The notes under the pieces were generated by a model. The model had not been told where the DNA came from and made no database searches. It worked only from the letters and a program-made list of their open reading frames with translations. From positions 134,627,450 through 134,691,449 of the forward strand of contig NC_090943.1 in the NCBI RefSeq assembly GCF_040807025.1: a stretch of 64,000 nucleotides of DNA, written 5' to 3'. Both the position numbers and the translations under genes were made by a program. Positions within the stretch are counted from its first letter, which is position 1, and the number at the start of each line of letters is the position of its first letter. Shown piece by piece: positions 48,101 to 62,400 of this stretch. This DNA comes from Struthio camelus (lineage: Eukaryota; Chordata; Aves; Struthioniformes; Struthionidae).

Positions 48101-51100
48101 AAGAGGCCTCAAGAATAAGAACAACACACATATAATGCATCTACCTAACATACTCCTCTTAACGTCTTAAATGTACGGCCTCAAAGCAAAGCCAACCATC
48201 ACCCAGGCACATTCTGACTATCTTTAGCTCTGTGCAGAGCCTCCCAAACAGCCACTATCTCCCCTCCAGCTCCGACGATTGTCCTGAAGGTGACATCTCT
48301 CACAGAGCCCCTGCCAGGCACAACACACCAGCTCCTGGGGCTTCCCTGGTCCTAGCTGGAAGCACCTTCTTAAACAGGCCAGGGATGTACAGGCTATTTC
48401 TATAATGGGAAATCAAAAAGCACCAGGGCACAAGCTCAGGCAACAGCCACTCTCATCTTCACTTTCTAATAGTATGGTCCTGCCTTGTATGGCTCTAGTC
48501 CATAAGAATAAACACTGAAATACCGAAGGGGTATGCAGGGTGACACAGACCATAGGATTTTCCAGATTTATATATGCATGAAGATTCCCTGGAGTTTTCT
48601 TATTCAGGTTTAGGGGTGGAAGAAAGAGAGCTAGCTATACAGATGTGACCCATGAACTTGCTGTCAGGACCAGAATTTAGGCCTTGGCTTTGTCTCATTT
48701 AATTTGGACTCTGGAGACAGGAATGGAAAAATACAGTGAACATACTACTTTCCAGTCAGCTATGTACTTAAAAAGAGGAAGTAAGCGATTATTTAATTTT
48801 CCTCCTCTCCATCCACCTTCTAGCTCCCTGAAGTAAACTACGGTTTAGAGTCCTGTAACACATCCCTGGGATCCTGCCACCATCTGTGCTTTTGTGCTGG
48901 ACCCAGCAGTCCAGCGGAACCCAGGCTGCTGTCAGCCCCAGGTTGCCTTCATTTCTTTCAGGAAGATTTGTGATATCTTATCTGCAAAAAAAAAAAAAAG
49001 TACAAATGTTGAAATGTGGAAATGTGGAAATTATCACAGGAAAGTCCACATGAAAACAACAGTCCAATCTATCAGAATGGTGTTTGTTTTTCAAATGTCA
49101 TTATAGTGGATGTTTCAGAGTACCACTTTTGAATGCAATGGTACTTTTCACAGAATGAAAATATGGATCTCTGTGCTAACAATGAGCAGATTCAAGAATA
49201 TAATCACTGATGTGGTCACAATTGCACTAATGATACAGGGAGAAATAGTAGGCACATGGTATGCTTTATTATATTCAGGTGATCGGTTCTTTCTGGCCAA
49301 AATGCATCTGAAATCTTTTCCTCCTATTTCATTTTCTTTTAGAGTGATAAGACTGCATAATTTAGGCTATGATATCTGGAAAAGAAACAGTGCTTGCAAC
49401 ACAGTGTCTGTTATTTTGACATCCAGGTCAAAATAACCTGAGCAGGCATCTGCTACAAGAAAACCCATGGAGAAAACAGCAAAAGTATGTGGGGAAATGT
49501 CATTATTCTGTAACTGTTATTGTACTACCTAACCAAATACTTAAAGCAGCCAGTGATATCATGGAAGAATACTGTGTTTTTGAGAAGACACTACCTATTA
49601 TTTTTAGTCAACTCTGCTTGCCCTTAGTAAAATAAAACACTTTTTCACCTAAAATGCATAACTCTCGAGAGTGGACTGGCCTGATTCGAACTTCTCACAA
49701 TTTTCATGCTGATAAGATGGACATGAATGGGTTTTTTTCTACTCCAGAAAACAGGATAATTTAGGTGTCTGTACTGGATTAGTAGTTATATATATATTCA
49801 CAAATGTGGCTCACGCAGAACACCAAATAAGCTACACAAACACTGTTCCTGAAATGCTAATTTTGCTCCTCTTTCTTCCCTGCAGTCACTCAGGATGGAG
49901 CAGACATCATTTTATATTCTTCTCCAAATGAGGAGATGCATATGTTAAAAATAACGAGAAATCCCTGATAGTCAATAGAGCTTCCAGTCCTGTACTACTG
50001 CCAGAAGTTGAGCTAAGGGCTTTTTAATGGGAGCTGGTCAGCACATTTGTGTTTGAGAATGCCTTTGGTGGAAACATGCACTGATTCTCCTCTGCTTTTT
50101 CTTAATGGGAGAAACTTACACTGATGTGGAGCTTACTACATATATCAGCCCAGACGTAATGGTTAGTAAAGCAAACATTCATTTTCCGATACCGACAAAT
50201 CTTCTTCAGTATGGATTCGTTGGCTCCATTTAATTTGTGGGCAGAAAAACATCTGCATGTTTTGAGGCCCAGATAACCCTGGACATCATGTTTCAGACCC
50301 AGCTCAGCCCCTTCCCCTCTTCTGTTTTCAGGCCAATGGATCCGAAGCATATGGTCTGGAAGAGGTTAGAAGTGCCAGCTCCACCCAGAACCCTGACATG
50401 ACCATTTTGGAGAGTCTAGAATTACTGTGCACACCCACCACCCAGCCTAGACATAAATGTTATAGGTTCAATTCATCTATAAAGTTGGGTTCCACCTGTC
50501 ATTTTGTGATCTTATATTCTTTCTTTTCTGCCATATTTTAAAGTAGAAGTGGTCATATGTGTAGTCATATATATATGTTCATATTTTTAAGGTTATTTAC
50601 CTTAAAAAGGACTTGAAAGCATTTAGTAGCACTCACAAGAAGTAGGCTCTTAAGACAAGCTGAAGAGAGATCCAATCAGCAGAAAGGTTTTACCTGTCTT
50701 CTGATTTCACACTCTGCCTTTCGCCACAACCCACCTAAGCATAGGAAACTTCTGCCTCTTCTACTGCCACCAGCTGTCAATACCCCAAGCTGCTGCAGGC
50801 TAATCTACCGGCTCAGTGTTCCTTCTCACCAGCTGGATGTACAAAACACCACTGGGAAAATGATGCTTTCATGCCACTGAAACCAGTAAACCAGAAGTAA
50901 AGCAAGACACAGCTGCTGCCTTCAGAAGCCTCAGCCTGAGCTCCAGGCTGAGATCTCATCTTAGCCACAGGCTGCAGAGCGAAGCAGAAGCAACAAAAGT
51001 GAATTGCTCAAGGGAGAGCAAAAGTTTGAACATGAAGCAAATGAAGCATGAAAAACGAAGCAGTGAACCAAACAATTATTCACCACTACAAGAAAATCCA

Positions 51101-52900
51101 TTAGAGAAAAACAAAGCCATTTACAATGGTGCAGCTGAGGGAGGTAGAGATGAAAGCATGGAAAACAATCCCCTCTGAAAAGCTATCTTGAAATTCTTGG
51201 ATTGAGAAAGAAAAGTAGAAGGAGAGGGGAGGGGAAGAAAAGGGATGAGAAAGAGAAAAAATATCAAAATGCAAACCAGCAAGCTTCATTAGTGGCCCCA
51301 TTCCAAAACATGCAAGAAAAAGACCAAACAAGACTTATTGCCATTCTGAGCATGGTGCCACGCATGAGATGACTGGGATGGGATACCAAAAGATCATGGA
51401 GATGGCAAAGTAATTGGTGAAAAAAAGGATTTATCCTTTATTAACATTCAAGATACTGTGCTTTCGTCACCTTTGTGTAGTTCTGCTACCGGTTTCACTG
51501 ACAATAACTATAACTGAGGTGCTCTGCCTGTTAGCAAGTAAAAATTTTAACATGCTTGTTCTGCGAAGAGGTTTTTTTCTGCCAAGAAGCTGCTGCTTAC
51601 ATCATGGCAGCAGCAACTCCAAAAGCAGCACATCCAGTTTTCCAGAACTGTCTCCTGCTGAGCACCACTATTAACACATTAAAACTTACAAGCATTTTTT
51701 TCCATATGATACTGACATACATAAAGGTATTTGGGGCAATCCACTCTCCATTTCATGTACTACTGATCAATATGCAAAACCCAGGGAAATGTATCCAGTG
51801 ACACCATTGTTGTATATGTAATGCATTCTAGGATGTCCTTGGGCATCCTGTATTGCCAGTACAGAATGCACACACAAAAAAGCATCCACTATCCATACGC
51901 ATAACCGTGAAATTCTTTTAAAAACAGATTTACACTACATGCCCTTATGTTTGTTATGTTATGCAAGTTGCATATGTTGAATTGTCTTCTGCTTTCTGAA
52001 CCCATTTATCGACTGTTTGAAACTTTGCTCTCTAACCAGGAGAGCTAGGATGGTGAGAACCAACAACATGGGCTACTGGATGGGGATCCTGGATTTTTGT
52101 CCTTATTCCAGAACAGTACTGGAGAGGTAACAGCAGTGATTCCCACTCTGTGTAGAATGCAATATCTTAAGAGAGAAAGGGTAGGCTTTAAATACAGCAT
52201 AGGAGATTTAGAGGTGAAGAGTATGATTTGGCTTCATTTTCCTGAAGAAACATTCAGCTGTCTAAAGTTTTGGAAATACCATTCTCAGAAATAGCTTCAG
52301 GCTAGGCTATTTGCGAGGATTAAATGCATAGCAGCTATTCGCTGCTATGAATACTAACATAAGATTAACACATGTGAAAGCAAAATCTATATTCAGATCC
52401 AGCTACTGGTTAAAAACTCATTTAAAATTTGATTTGAACATAGGACTTCTCCACCCCCCTGCTAACAGAGGTAACATAACTTACCTAAAACATGTTCAAA
52501 TCCAACTAAGGAAACCAGATCAAAGAGATATGAAAAACGTGAAGCACTCAGACTTTTTAACATCTTTTTAAACATGGAAATTTTAACTCCTACCATTATT
52601 ATTTCAGCAGTACTCAGACTGATTCTCCTTTTTTCTTCTTTCACACGTGCTGCTTCTATTCAGGATGCTTCTTCTACAAGCCCTATCAGCCTTTTTCTCT
52701 GATACACTGCCAACACACCGCTTATGTATTCATCTTTTTGGTGTTAGAAAAATCAGTCATTGTTGCTGGCCATAGGCAAATTCTGTGGTAGAGCATATCT
52801 GTGCAAAAAATTTTTTTAGAATCCACTCAAGACTTTCACATCCAGCCCAAAATTTCTGACGCAGTTTACTGAAGAATCCTCGCAGCAGACAACAACATAG
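42141..52900. other. Intergenic DNA, simple repeats only
   Basis: No gene, RNA gene or confident transposon recognised in about 10.8 kb. Contains the TTACCC hexamer array at 45614 and an A14 run at 48986-48999. A locally GC-richer stretch lies at about 42.4-43.2 kb, where several short frames overlap on the minus strand without any known domain. Confidence 0.5.
45614..45646. repeat. (TTACCC)5 hexamer microsatellite
   Basis: Five perfect TTACCC units followed by TTATC. The reverse strand is GGGTAA, which is not the vertebrate telomere unit TTAGGG. Confidence 0.95.
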
Positions 52901-52904
52901 AGAT

Positions 52905-53045
52905 TGCCATGGTGGATGACACACTGTCCATCTAGCACAGCATTCTGTCTCCAGCAGAGAAAAGCCCAGATGCTCCAGGGGAAGTGCCTATGCATGCTTC
53001 AGAGGAAACTGCAAGGAACCCTTCTGGCTAGTGTCCCCATCCTCA
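52905..53045 (-). mobile_element. Old L3/CR1-type fragment, antisense
   Basis: Plus strand reads CCATCTAGCACAGCATTCTG and CAGATGCTCCAGGGGAAGTG, close to the antisense 3'-end landmark of amniote L3/CR1 elements (CATCTAGCCCAGTATCCTGT). Short and diverged. Confidence 0.5.
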
Positions 53046-56000
53046 TCCTAATCCAAAAAAGCATAAGGTTATTTTAAACAGTGGTACAGGAGATTTCAGT
53101 TCCTCCTTGTTTTTCCAGTGTTAATTGGGATATTTCATAGAACCTTAAGGACATGGAAAAACGGAGAAAAAATACAAAGGAAGTTCTGGAGGCCATCCAA
53201 GATCTCTCACCTGGTAGCACATACCACAGCTCTCCCAGTAGAGCTCTCTGATCCTCCAGCAATCTTGCAAGGAGTTAGACTTTCCTCTTCGTCTTATCTC
53301 TAATTATGGGAAGTAGGAAAAAAAAAAAAAAGAAGTGGACAATGAGTGTTAGGAATACATGTTACTGGAGCTTCTGCTGATGAAACTCCTGTTCTCTTCA
53401 TCTGTAGAGAGCAGGAAACATTTATAAAGTTTGGAAATAGCTGATGCTGCCAGATAGGGTTCAGCTTCTTCAACGCAGACTGAGCAAGACTACTGCCAGA
53501 GCTCTCTTAGTGAGGATGGTCAGTACATTTACATTGGGCTCTGCCTTAAAACTTATCCTATGAGTGCAGATACATCCTGCTTCTTTACTAATTATTTTCA
53601 GTGACGTTTATTTTGTAGGTAAAAAATGTATATATTCACCCTCCTCTGTTTCCAAAGCTGCTTGAGGATACAAGTCATGAAGAATGATAGAAACCCACAT
53701 TACATACTGCATGTTCTTCCTTCTTATATCCTCTCTACTAGAAAAATGGTGACCACACTCTGACAATTATTACTAGTTTTCTTAGATCGGGATTTAGCTA
53801 TGCCCCATAGCTAATAGTAATTGCCAGAATTTAGCCCACAAGGTGCTTGTGAATAGTTATATATAATCAAATTTTCAGTCACTCTTATATTTGTGCGTAG
53901 GGCTTGCCTCTTTTTATGTCTGTAAAGTTTCTTATGCTTCATAATACCTTCAATAAGTACATATGTTTACAGTGGCTATAACATTTACTCTACACATGCA
54001 AAATATATTTGTGCATATGGAATCAGTCAAGGAATACTGTTTAGTTTTCCCAATGTACTAAGAAAACATCAGCCAATATACTTGATATTTTTAAGATAAA
54101 AAATCAATTCATTTAACTAAATTGCATTGCATCTGCTTTATCTATTGATTCATTTTAAGACATAACCCCATGGATTATTTAGGAAGTAGACTCAATATTT
54201 ATTTCAATAGTATTTCATCACTTGGCTTTTATTGAGCTGGCTAAATGATGTTACATTTTCTTATATGTCCTGAGAGATGATTGTGTAAATAGTGCACTAG
54301 GAATATCGTACTGGTTGCCAAAGCTAATGGGAGTTGCATATTATGTACCACAAAGAGATAGAGCCCATGAGACTAGCCATTTTCTATACAGCCCATTGAA
54401 ATATCGATAGTTTTGAATACGGCATGTGTGTTTTTTTTTTTAGAAATTACGATGCAAGAATATCCACTTTCTTTATATTTATGAATTAAAAGGATGTACA
54501 GATTCTCTAAGCTGAATGACTGGGCCAACAAAAGCAACATCTGCTAGAACAGGAGCTCCAGGACCTGCAGCAGAAGAAGCCTGAATTATAAGCACTTCAT
54601 TGCTGATACAACAAAGCTTGCTCTGCCTTTACTCTGACAAGGCCAGGTAAGAGGCATGTCTAATTGGGAAGGTAAGTAAGTGGGCGTATTGATCAGATCC
54701 AGCACCCAGCTAGCTAGCTCAGAGGAGCCTGCCTTCACTTGGCTGTGCAGATACAGCCTCAGATGAGGCAAGAGAGCAGCATGGTTCCCATGGCCTTCTG
54801 CTAAACCTTAGCTTGACAAACTTTGCTAAAAGACCTGTGTATATCCTTATTAGCACCTCGTCAGTCCAAAGCTGGGCAAAGAGGTACCCATGCTGATGCT
54901 ACAGTGCTGCACCAGCGTGTCCAGCAAATGGAGCATGAAGGCAGAGACAGTGGGAAAGGACACAGAGCTGCTCTGTGGGTGCACTGCAAGTACAGCCGCA
55001 GCGCCATGCTTGCAATGCAAGAAGCATGAGTGTACTGCTGTATAGGAAATTTATTTTTCTTTCTCCTCATGATTTTTCTCTATTTCTCTCCTATCTTTTA
55101 AAAAGAGTTGGTTGCCTTAGATTCAAAGTCTCCTTACGTGCATGCCAATACAGGCAAAGATTAATTCAGCGGATCAGACCTAAATGAAAGACAAGCAGTG
55201 CTTCCATACTCAGATCATATCATCTTTGCAATGTAACTTGCAAATCATCCTTTTCTTCATGAAAAAAAGGAGAATTAGCTAAGATAGATATGTACTTCCC
55301 CTCAGGCTGCTGTGTCTCCAGAAGGTAACTGCTCATCCATCTTCTCCTCCCAAAACACGGTCCTCTTCCATTTCAGTCAATCAGAGCAATTCCATTGCTA
55401 CAGCAGAGACAGGCTTTTTCCCTTAACACAGCTCCTTCCTTACCCTGCTTTGCACAGCGACCATAAAGCAGGTAGGGGGAGAGACACTTTTAACCCTTGA
55501 ATATCCTCTTTCGTGGCCTTCCAGGCTTGTTAGAACGGACTGTAATATTTTTCTTAAATTGCCTCAAAACCTTAAAAAGCTTTGAAAGCTATTTTTCGAT
55601 CACTTTCAAACTGGCACTCTCTTCCACAGGCTTTCAAGGAGTTCACAAGACATGTCCTTTCTGTGCCTCCTAATAACAGTAGTTTTGTATGTTTTCTGTT
55701 TCAATAAAGTATGCTATGCAAATTCTCAGCACCTAAAATCCACTCCTGCTGTCAAATACATTAGTTCAAAAATTACTTAGAATTGAAAGAGATCTGATTT
55801 TTATCCATAGATGAGAGAAAACTCTTTATCTGTAAGGGTTATCATACGTCAGAACAAAGTCAAAGAGCCCAGTTAACCAAAGTGTGCAAAAAGAAAGAAA
55901 CAACAAAATTGAAATAAATTAAACGGGGATTGAACCAAAGCAGCAATTCACATCTAAGACCGTTTCCTCCACACTGAAGGACTAAGTAACCAACAGAAAT

Positions 56001-56880
56001 TTCATCAATAAGCAGAGTTAGCTTGTCATTGAAGTGCAAACCAGAAGTATTGAAAGTAGGAAGTAAAAATGGCTAGCATGTTCTTTAATAGAATAAATAT
56101 CAGCATCGTTAATTATTAAAAAAAAGTTGAGAGAACTATGAAGAGTTCATGGCACTGTAGAGTAAGAACTGACGTATATTCCTGAGACAGGGAAATGCCA
56201 GTGAAAGCGTACAAACAAAGCCATCTCAAAACTCTACTGAATTTATGGAAAGAGATAAAAACATAAGGTCTGATGTTTCACTTTCTGGAGCCTTAGGCAA
56301 GTGTGTAAGGGTGAATTTCCTTCTGCCATATCCTTGAGAAAGGCTCTAGGGGAACAGAACATGGACTATTCTCTGTTGTCTCCATAATAAATTAAGCATA
56401 TGCAAGTTTGGCTTGTTTTAACTGATTTAATCTTATGCTTTAGTTAATAGTATTTGCTGTGCCTTGAGAGGTATTTACCTTTTTATAAATAACTGAGCCT
56501 AATAAAAAACTGCGTTTGTCCCGATATTGAGACTGACTGGCTGCAGAGAATATCCATTAGGCAAGGCTGGAGGCAAGCCCACCAGTCTGTCCTTCCTTCT
56601 TTGGGTGTCATGGACAATCACTGCTAGAGTCTGAACTCACGCTTGCCCATCCAACAGGATCACAGAACTGAAAGTTAGCTGCACTTGGATTTGTCATTTA
56701 AAACAAACAGAAATCTGAGGCAGCAGAATCTGATTTTTCAAATATGACCTTAACGCATTCCTGCAGTCCAAAGAACTTGAAAGGAAAGCTCTCCCTTTAG
56801 ATCACCATTACTCTAAAGTAATTTTCATTCTTCTCTAAAGTTCAATGTCCTTAATAATTCAGTTTAGCTAGCCACCTCAC

Positions 56881-56897
56881 AAAAAAAAAAAAAAAAA
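56881..56897. repeat. Poly(A) run, 17 bases
   Basis: Seventeen consecutive A with no recognisable retroposed sequence on the left. Confidence 0.9.
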
Positions 56898-59405
56898 CAG
56901 TCACATCTTTAATCCCTTCTTGCTACCTTTCTCAGCAAAAAGCCTGTTATTAAAAACACCAGTAGGTTCTCAAGCTGGCATTTTTGGACATACTTAGGTA
57001 TCTAGCCAGCCATCATTTCAGTGGCATTCTAGTTCTTGAATTATCTTTCAGGAGATGGGCTGTAGTATTTCTTCAGCCTCTAACCTTGCATTGGTTTCTA
57101 TTTGTCTGCAAAACAAATAGGGGCAGCATTATTCCCTGCAGTAACCTGTGGCACAGCAAATAAGACTCATAGACCCATGAATCTATTCTAAATAGAATTC
57201 TAATTTTTATCCTAAATATCCTGAACACTTCTATTTTTAGTCTGAATGTGCCTATCCTAAATAATTAACAAAAATGTTAATATTCTCTTCTTCCTCAGAG
57301 CCACTGGACAGCTACATGTAGGGCCTTAAAACTGAACTGGAAAGCAGAGCTGATAAGAAAATTTCTCAAGTCTATTATTCACCAGAATTAGCTAGTTCAC
57401 CAAGTCACTCTGCATTATTTTAATCAACTTCTGGCAGGTTCTGAAGGGCTGACAAGCCAAACTGATGGGGCTGGCCTGTTTTTTTCCAGGTGTCCAGCCA
57501 CCCACAGCAGCCCAGGCTTGCAGCCCTAGATCTTGGGAGCCAGAAGCCTGTGATACTTGGGCATCTGAATGCCCTTCACCAGGGATACCCCAGCACCTGA
57601 GTGTCTGCACCCACAAAGATTGGCTAACCTAATCCTGGCACTAGGAGGCCTGGAGCTGCATCTCAAAATCAATCTGTATCCTGCTGAGTTGATAAAAAAA
57701 GAGGGGGTAGTCAGGTATGCCATTCGTCCACTGGCTATGCTGCTGGTGGGACACACGGGCATCGCGCAGACTGGAGTCAGCAGTTTCTAGGGTGCTCAGC
57801 TTTGTTTCATTCCTACAGATGAACTGGTTGAGATCCCAGGGAGCGCATTTCGTTTTAGAAACCACAGTTTACAAAAGCAAATATCTTGGGATTTCTAATC
57901 TGAGAATAGTTTTGAATTTTCAGTTTTTATCCTACTTCCAGGCAAGAAAACTGCCTCCCACTCACCTCCACTGGCGACTCTTTTGAAGTTCATCCTTCAT
58001 CTCTGCTTGATATTATGATACCATTACTGCTAATGAGCTCTCCGGAAAACATTGCATTATTGCTTGCTTACTTACTTACTTAGGGAGGACCAAAGATGCT
58101 GTGGCTATTAGCTCTGGGCCCTACATTCACTTACGTTTTTACTTTAACTAACTCTGTTCACTTTAAATTCTCTTCACACTCTGCGGTATCAAGAACACAT
58201 TATCAATTATTTTCTGATCTTGGTTTCCCAGGTGCCTGTCACTGCATGTGTTGTAAAATCGGCAGCTGTGTGTATGTGTGGCCAGGCTTAGCAGCTGCTT
58301 TTACAGGATAAACTGTGATATATATTCTGTATCTGAAATCAGATAAAGGCTTAAATCCATCAAACATTTAGTTTTAAAAAAAGTCTGTGATACTGTTTAC
58401 AGTAGACGTATTTCTTTATTAACAGTTTCACAGCATGCTCCCAGCTCACGATTCTCTGGATCTGGGATCACAACTCATTTGTTCACTCTAAAAGAAACAC
58501 TCATTCATTTTTTATTATGCTTGCTATATATAATACTATGTTACTATGCAATACTGCTACTGCCTGCAGCTCTCCAGATGTCATGGAAAAGGAGCTGCTG
58601 AAAATATTACTAAGCCTGTCTGTCTCGTACCCACCATCCTGGACTCTTACGTTCATGTCAGATTCTTTCACAAGGCTCTTTCTGATCTGAAAGTCAGATC
58701 CTTGGTCAGATCTAAAAGCAAATGGGCAAATCTCAGTGCTTGTCCTCCGGCAAAGACCCAGTGGAAGTCAGAGACTGCCCAAGTTTCCAGAAGTGATGTC
58801 AGTATTCATTATCTACATTGCTACTGGAGAGAATGGCTCCAAATAAGAATTCTGGCCCCAAAACTCCAAACCTAAGGGGAAGGCAAAAAGTAAGCTAGCC
58901 ATAAAACCAACAGATAGTAAAGGGAAGATACTTATGCCTTTATTACACACAGTGGCTGCAGATCAGCAGCTGCCACAGCATTATTGAATGTTCATTGCGG
59001 AGCACCCGGTGGGAAACTGAGCGCCCTGGAAAGAAGCAGTTAGCTTCCTGCAAGTTGCATTCAGTGCCTCCTACAACTAAGCCCTAAATACAGTCCCCAG
59101 AAATACACCTTGCAGTATTTTGTTCCCTCTCTCTTAGCCTCCCTGGCTATTTCAGAGCAGCCACTGCTGTTCTAGGTTTTGCAGCCTCTGGCAGAATCCT
59201 CAACTGGCAAAAGGTGGCAATGTGGGAGTCAAAGGTGCTGGGTTTTGGGATAAGAATGCAATGTTAATTTCAAGCATCTGAAAAAAATGGAAGAGAAAAT
59301 CAGTACATGTAAATAGGGAAAAGAAAACCTGAAGAGAGAGCAATAATTCTGCAATCTCTGTGTGAATATGACACTGAAGAACAGAGCTGAAATATAAAAC
59401 CTAGA

Positions 59406-59429
59406 AGAATTACTAGCTAGAGTAATTCT
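59406..59429. repeat. Perfect short inverted repeat (9-bp arms)
   Basis: AGAATTACT, loop AGCTAG, AGTAATTCT: the arms are exact reverse complements. It is followed by another CTAGCTAG. AT-rich, so a weak hairpin with no evident role. Confidence 0.85.
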
Positions 59430-62400
59430 CTAGCTAGTTCTGTCAAGATTGTTCCCTTAGGCTTTTCCTTGGTCTTTCTCTCTCCAGCTCTTAAACTGGC
59501 AGTGACAAAGGGAAGTGCAAAACACTTGAAGACATATTTTGCTATCTACACTCTTCCTTTCTTAGCTATACATGAAAAGTGAGCTTTTATAACTCAGTAG
59601 GATTTAGACTATTAGTTTTCCAGTCATCTGTTTTTTTTTCTTTAATTCATAATGGATGAGCCACTTCCTAACAAATCTACAGGTGAAATTTTCAAAATTC
59701 TTCAGCAGTGGCCTAATTCTTCTCTTATTCAAAGAAGTGGGAAGATCTGTGCTGAAAATAGGAAGTTGTACAAAGCTTCTTGTATCAGGGATCAAGACGA
59801 GGCCTGGAATGAAGAGTAGGTTACCCTATATCTGCATCAGTAACATCCTTTTTCTAACAAATCTGACACCGGTTCCAGCCAGATACAGGACAGAGAGCTA
59901 AGTCTGGCCCTTTGGGGTATGGCTAACCCAATCCTACTTGCCAACTGTACTGGGATAGGTAGCTGTTATTGCATTGTCTAAACATGTTTTCATCAAAGCA
60001 TTTCAGAAAAATCAGAGAAACTATTATGAATGCTTCAGGAGGTGACAGGAATCTGTAAGACCAGTTACATGAAATGCAAGTTGCAGCAGATGGAAGCACT
60101 TATGAAAGAAGTAACTTAACTACAGCCGTTTCGCTCAAGTCCAATGTTTCCACTGGATTAAATGTTGCCCACTACCTCCCCAGTGAAAGTCTCTTTGCCT
60201 GCAGCTAAAGTGGCTTATGGGTACCTGGGATCCAGTGGGTCCAGTCAGGACACATCATGGACTCTGCTAGGCCATGCCAGCCTATTTCCCTCCCTCAGGA
60301 CACAAAAGAAGGAAGGATGCTGTTTTGTCTCTTGGTCTCACCCCAATATGGAGCTACTTCTGGATTTAGGAGCTTGGAAGCTCTTACGGGACCTCCGGTT
60401 TGGAAATAGTCCAGCTGGTAAAACCCACTTGCCGCAGGACTACTGCCCTGACTACAGGCAGCATGAGATTATGCCTACAAAGCTGTCCCTCACAAAACAT
60501 ACCTGATTCAAAGCCAGAGTGAGATACAGTCCAGGGGCCAGTGGAAGGGGGTGGGAACCCCTGAGGAGAAAGCTGAAGAAAGATCAAATTGGATTATTAC
60601 AGGAGAACACTGAATTTTCATTCACATCTATTTTCCTTCATTGATAGGTGCGGGTATTAATTTTTTCTGAGCAGTTATTGTTGCCATGAAGGCTTAGAGT
60701 GATGCCAGAATTTGGTAACATACCCTTACTCTGATTACACTGATCTGACCTTGGGCATGGATACACCCATGCATGGGCAAGCAAAAATCCTCACTTCTGG
60801 GCACGGACATCAAGATATATCAAATCTGAAAATCTGCTAGGTTTGAGATTGAGTTCTCTGCTTAATAACAATGAATGGCACAGCTGGCTTGTGTTCAGAG
60901 TTTCGGGCCACAGGCATTAATACTATTAATCTTGCACTGGGATATGAACGCATCCTTTAGAGCTCGCCCTCGAACCAGAGCTCTCGCAGGGAGGAAATGA
61001 ACCTGAAGAGTCTGGCTGTTCCCTTCACAGTTAGAAGGAAAGGATAATATGCAGCATAATTACCTGAAAATGTAGTGTTTGGTCTAAAATCTTCCAAAAA
61101 GACTGAATGGATCATAGTTTTAGCCATTCATCTTTTGTGTTCATAATCTCTCAGTCATGGCTGAATCCTTTGAATTTAAAGCCTAGGGAACATTTACAAA
61201 GATAGAATCCACTTGTCTCCTGATCATTTCTTTCCTTAAGAGACTCCCTGGGATATCCAAGATCTCCTTCTCTTTATTATATGTACAGAGTTAATCATCT
61301 AATCAATAAAGGCTGTAGAGGAGAAGCCATCTATAAAAAAGCGCTCATATGTGTGGCTGACAGATTTTTCAGAGACCAATTTCTCTGCTTAAATATGACA
61401 AATTGCCAGTCTGATGGAAGCTAATTAAAAGAAGGGATTCTCTCACCTCCTATTTTCTAAAAAATGCCACTGCTTTTTATGGTATCCTTCTTGCTATTTA
61501 GGCCTCTAGATCTGCCCTTTCATTGCAAAGTCCCTTAGAGACTGCTGCAAAAAAAATTCTCTTCTTTAGCCTGGCTTCCTGGGGCAGTGAAGCTTACGAG
61601 TGCATGCTATCTGTCCTTTGCCCTGTTAAGGATCGTTGAACCCACTCACCAGTTGCAAGCAAATCTGAAAAAAGTAGTAGAAGTCTCAAAGATATTTCTC
61701 ACAAGCTTTCTAAAAACTAGCGGCTGAGTGAAGGTGAGGCAGGCAAATTATTGTCATCCGTGAACGGAGAGCTGTAGTGCAAACTTGTGACCCTAACGGC
61801 CAAGAGCTCGTTCAAAAGAGAGCCACACAAATGGGGAAAGCTTCAGTGAGAGTTAACACCTTATCAGAAAGAGAATAATTAGAGTGTATAAGGCCCTTGT
61901 TTACAGGAATGTTTTCATCAACTGAAAAAACTTGGAGTCAATTATTTATTAGAAATATTCTGGCTGCTCGTGACTGGTCCTGGCACAGGGCCCTACATTG
62001 CTATTTTAATGTGGAAAATACAGTAAGATGCCAAGCCCAAATGGCTCAATGTAGGAAGGGCTCTTCAGTGCTCTACATCCAGCCTGGGGCTTCAGCGGGG
62101 ACTGAAGGGTGAAAAAAGCTCCCCACCCCAGCACTGCAGCCTACTGCAAATTAGGGCACCAGACCCATCACACCAGACCTCCTCGGCTACCCAGAGCCCA
62201 GGCTTTACACTGCAGTTCCCAGCTACAAAGCAGCCCATCGCACATCGAGGGAACAGGCTGGCCTTCCTCTTCCCAGTGTACTTTGGAGAGGTACTACAGT
62301 CAGCAGTAAGATCTGCTCCCAGTACATACCATACACAGTAATCCTAGAGATAGACCCATCCCAGGGATTTTGGGACCCAGCAGAAGACAGCAGCACGCTA

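Noticed and set aside
57526..57762. Minus-strand MPKYHRLL as the missing clavesin-1 N-terminal segment (known form has LLPKYQKLN)
   Set aside because: Only a four-residue similarity. The rest does not match, no splice sites fit well, and it lies about 50 kb upstream, beyond the CpG island.
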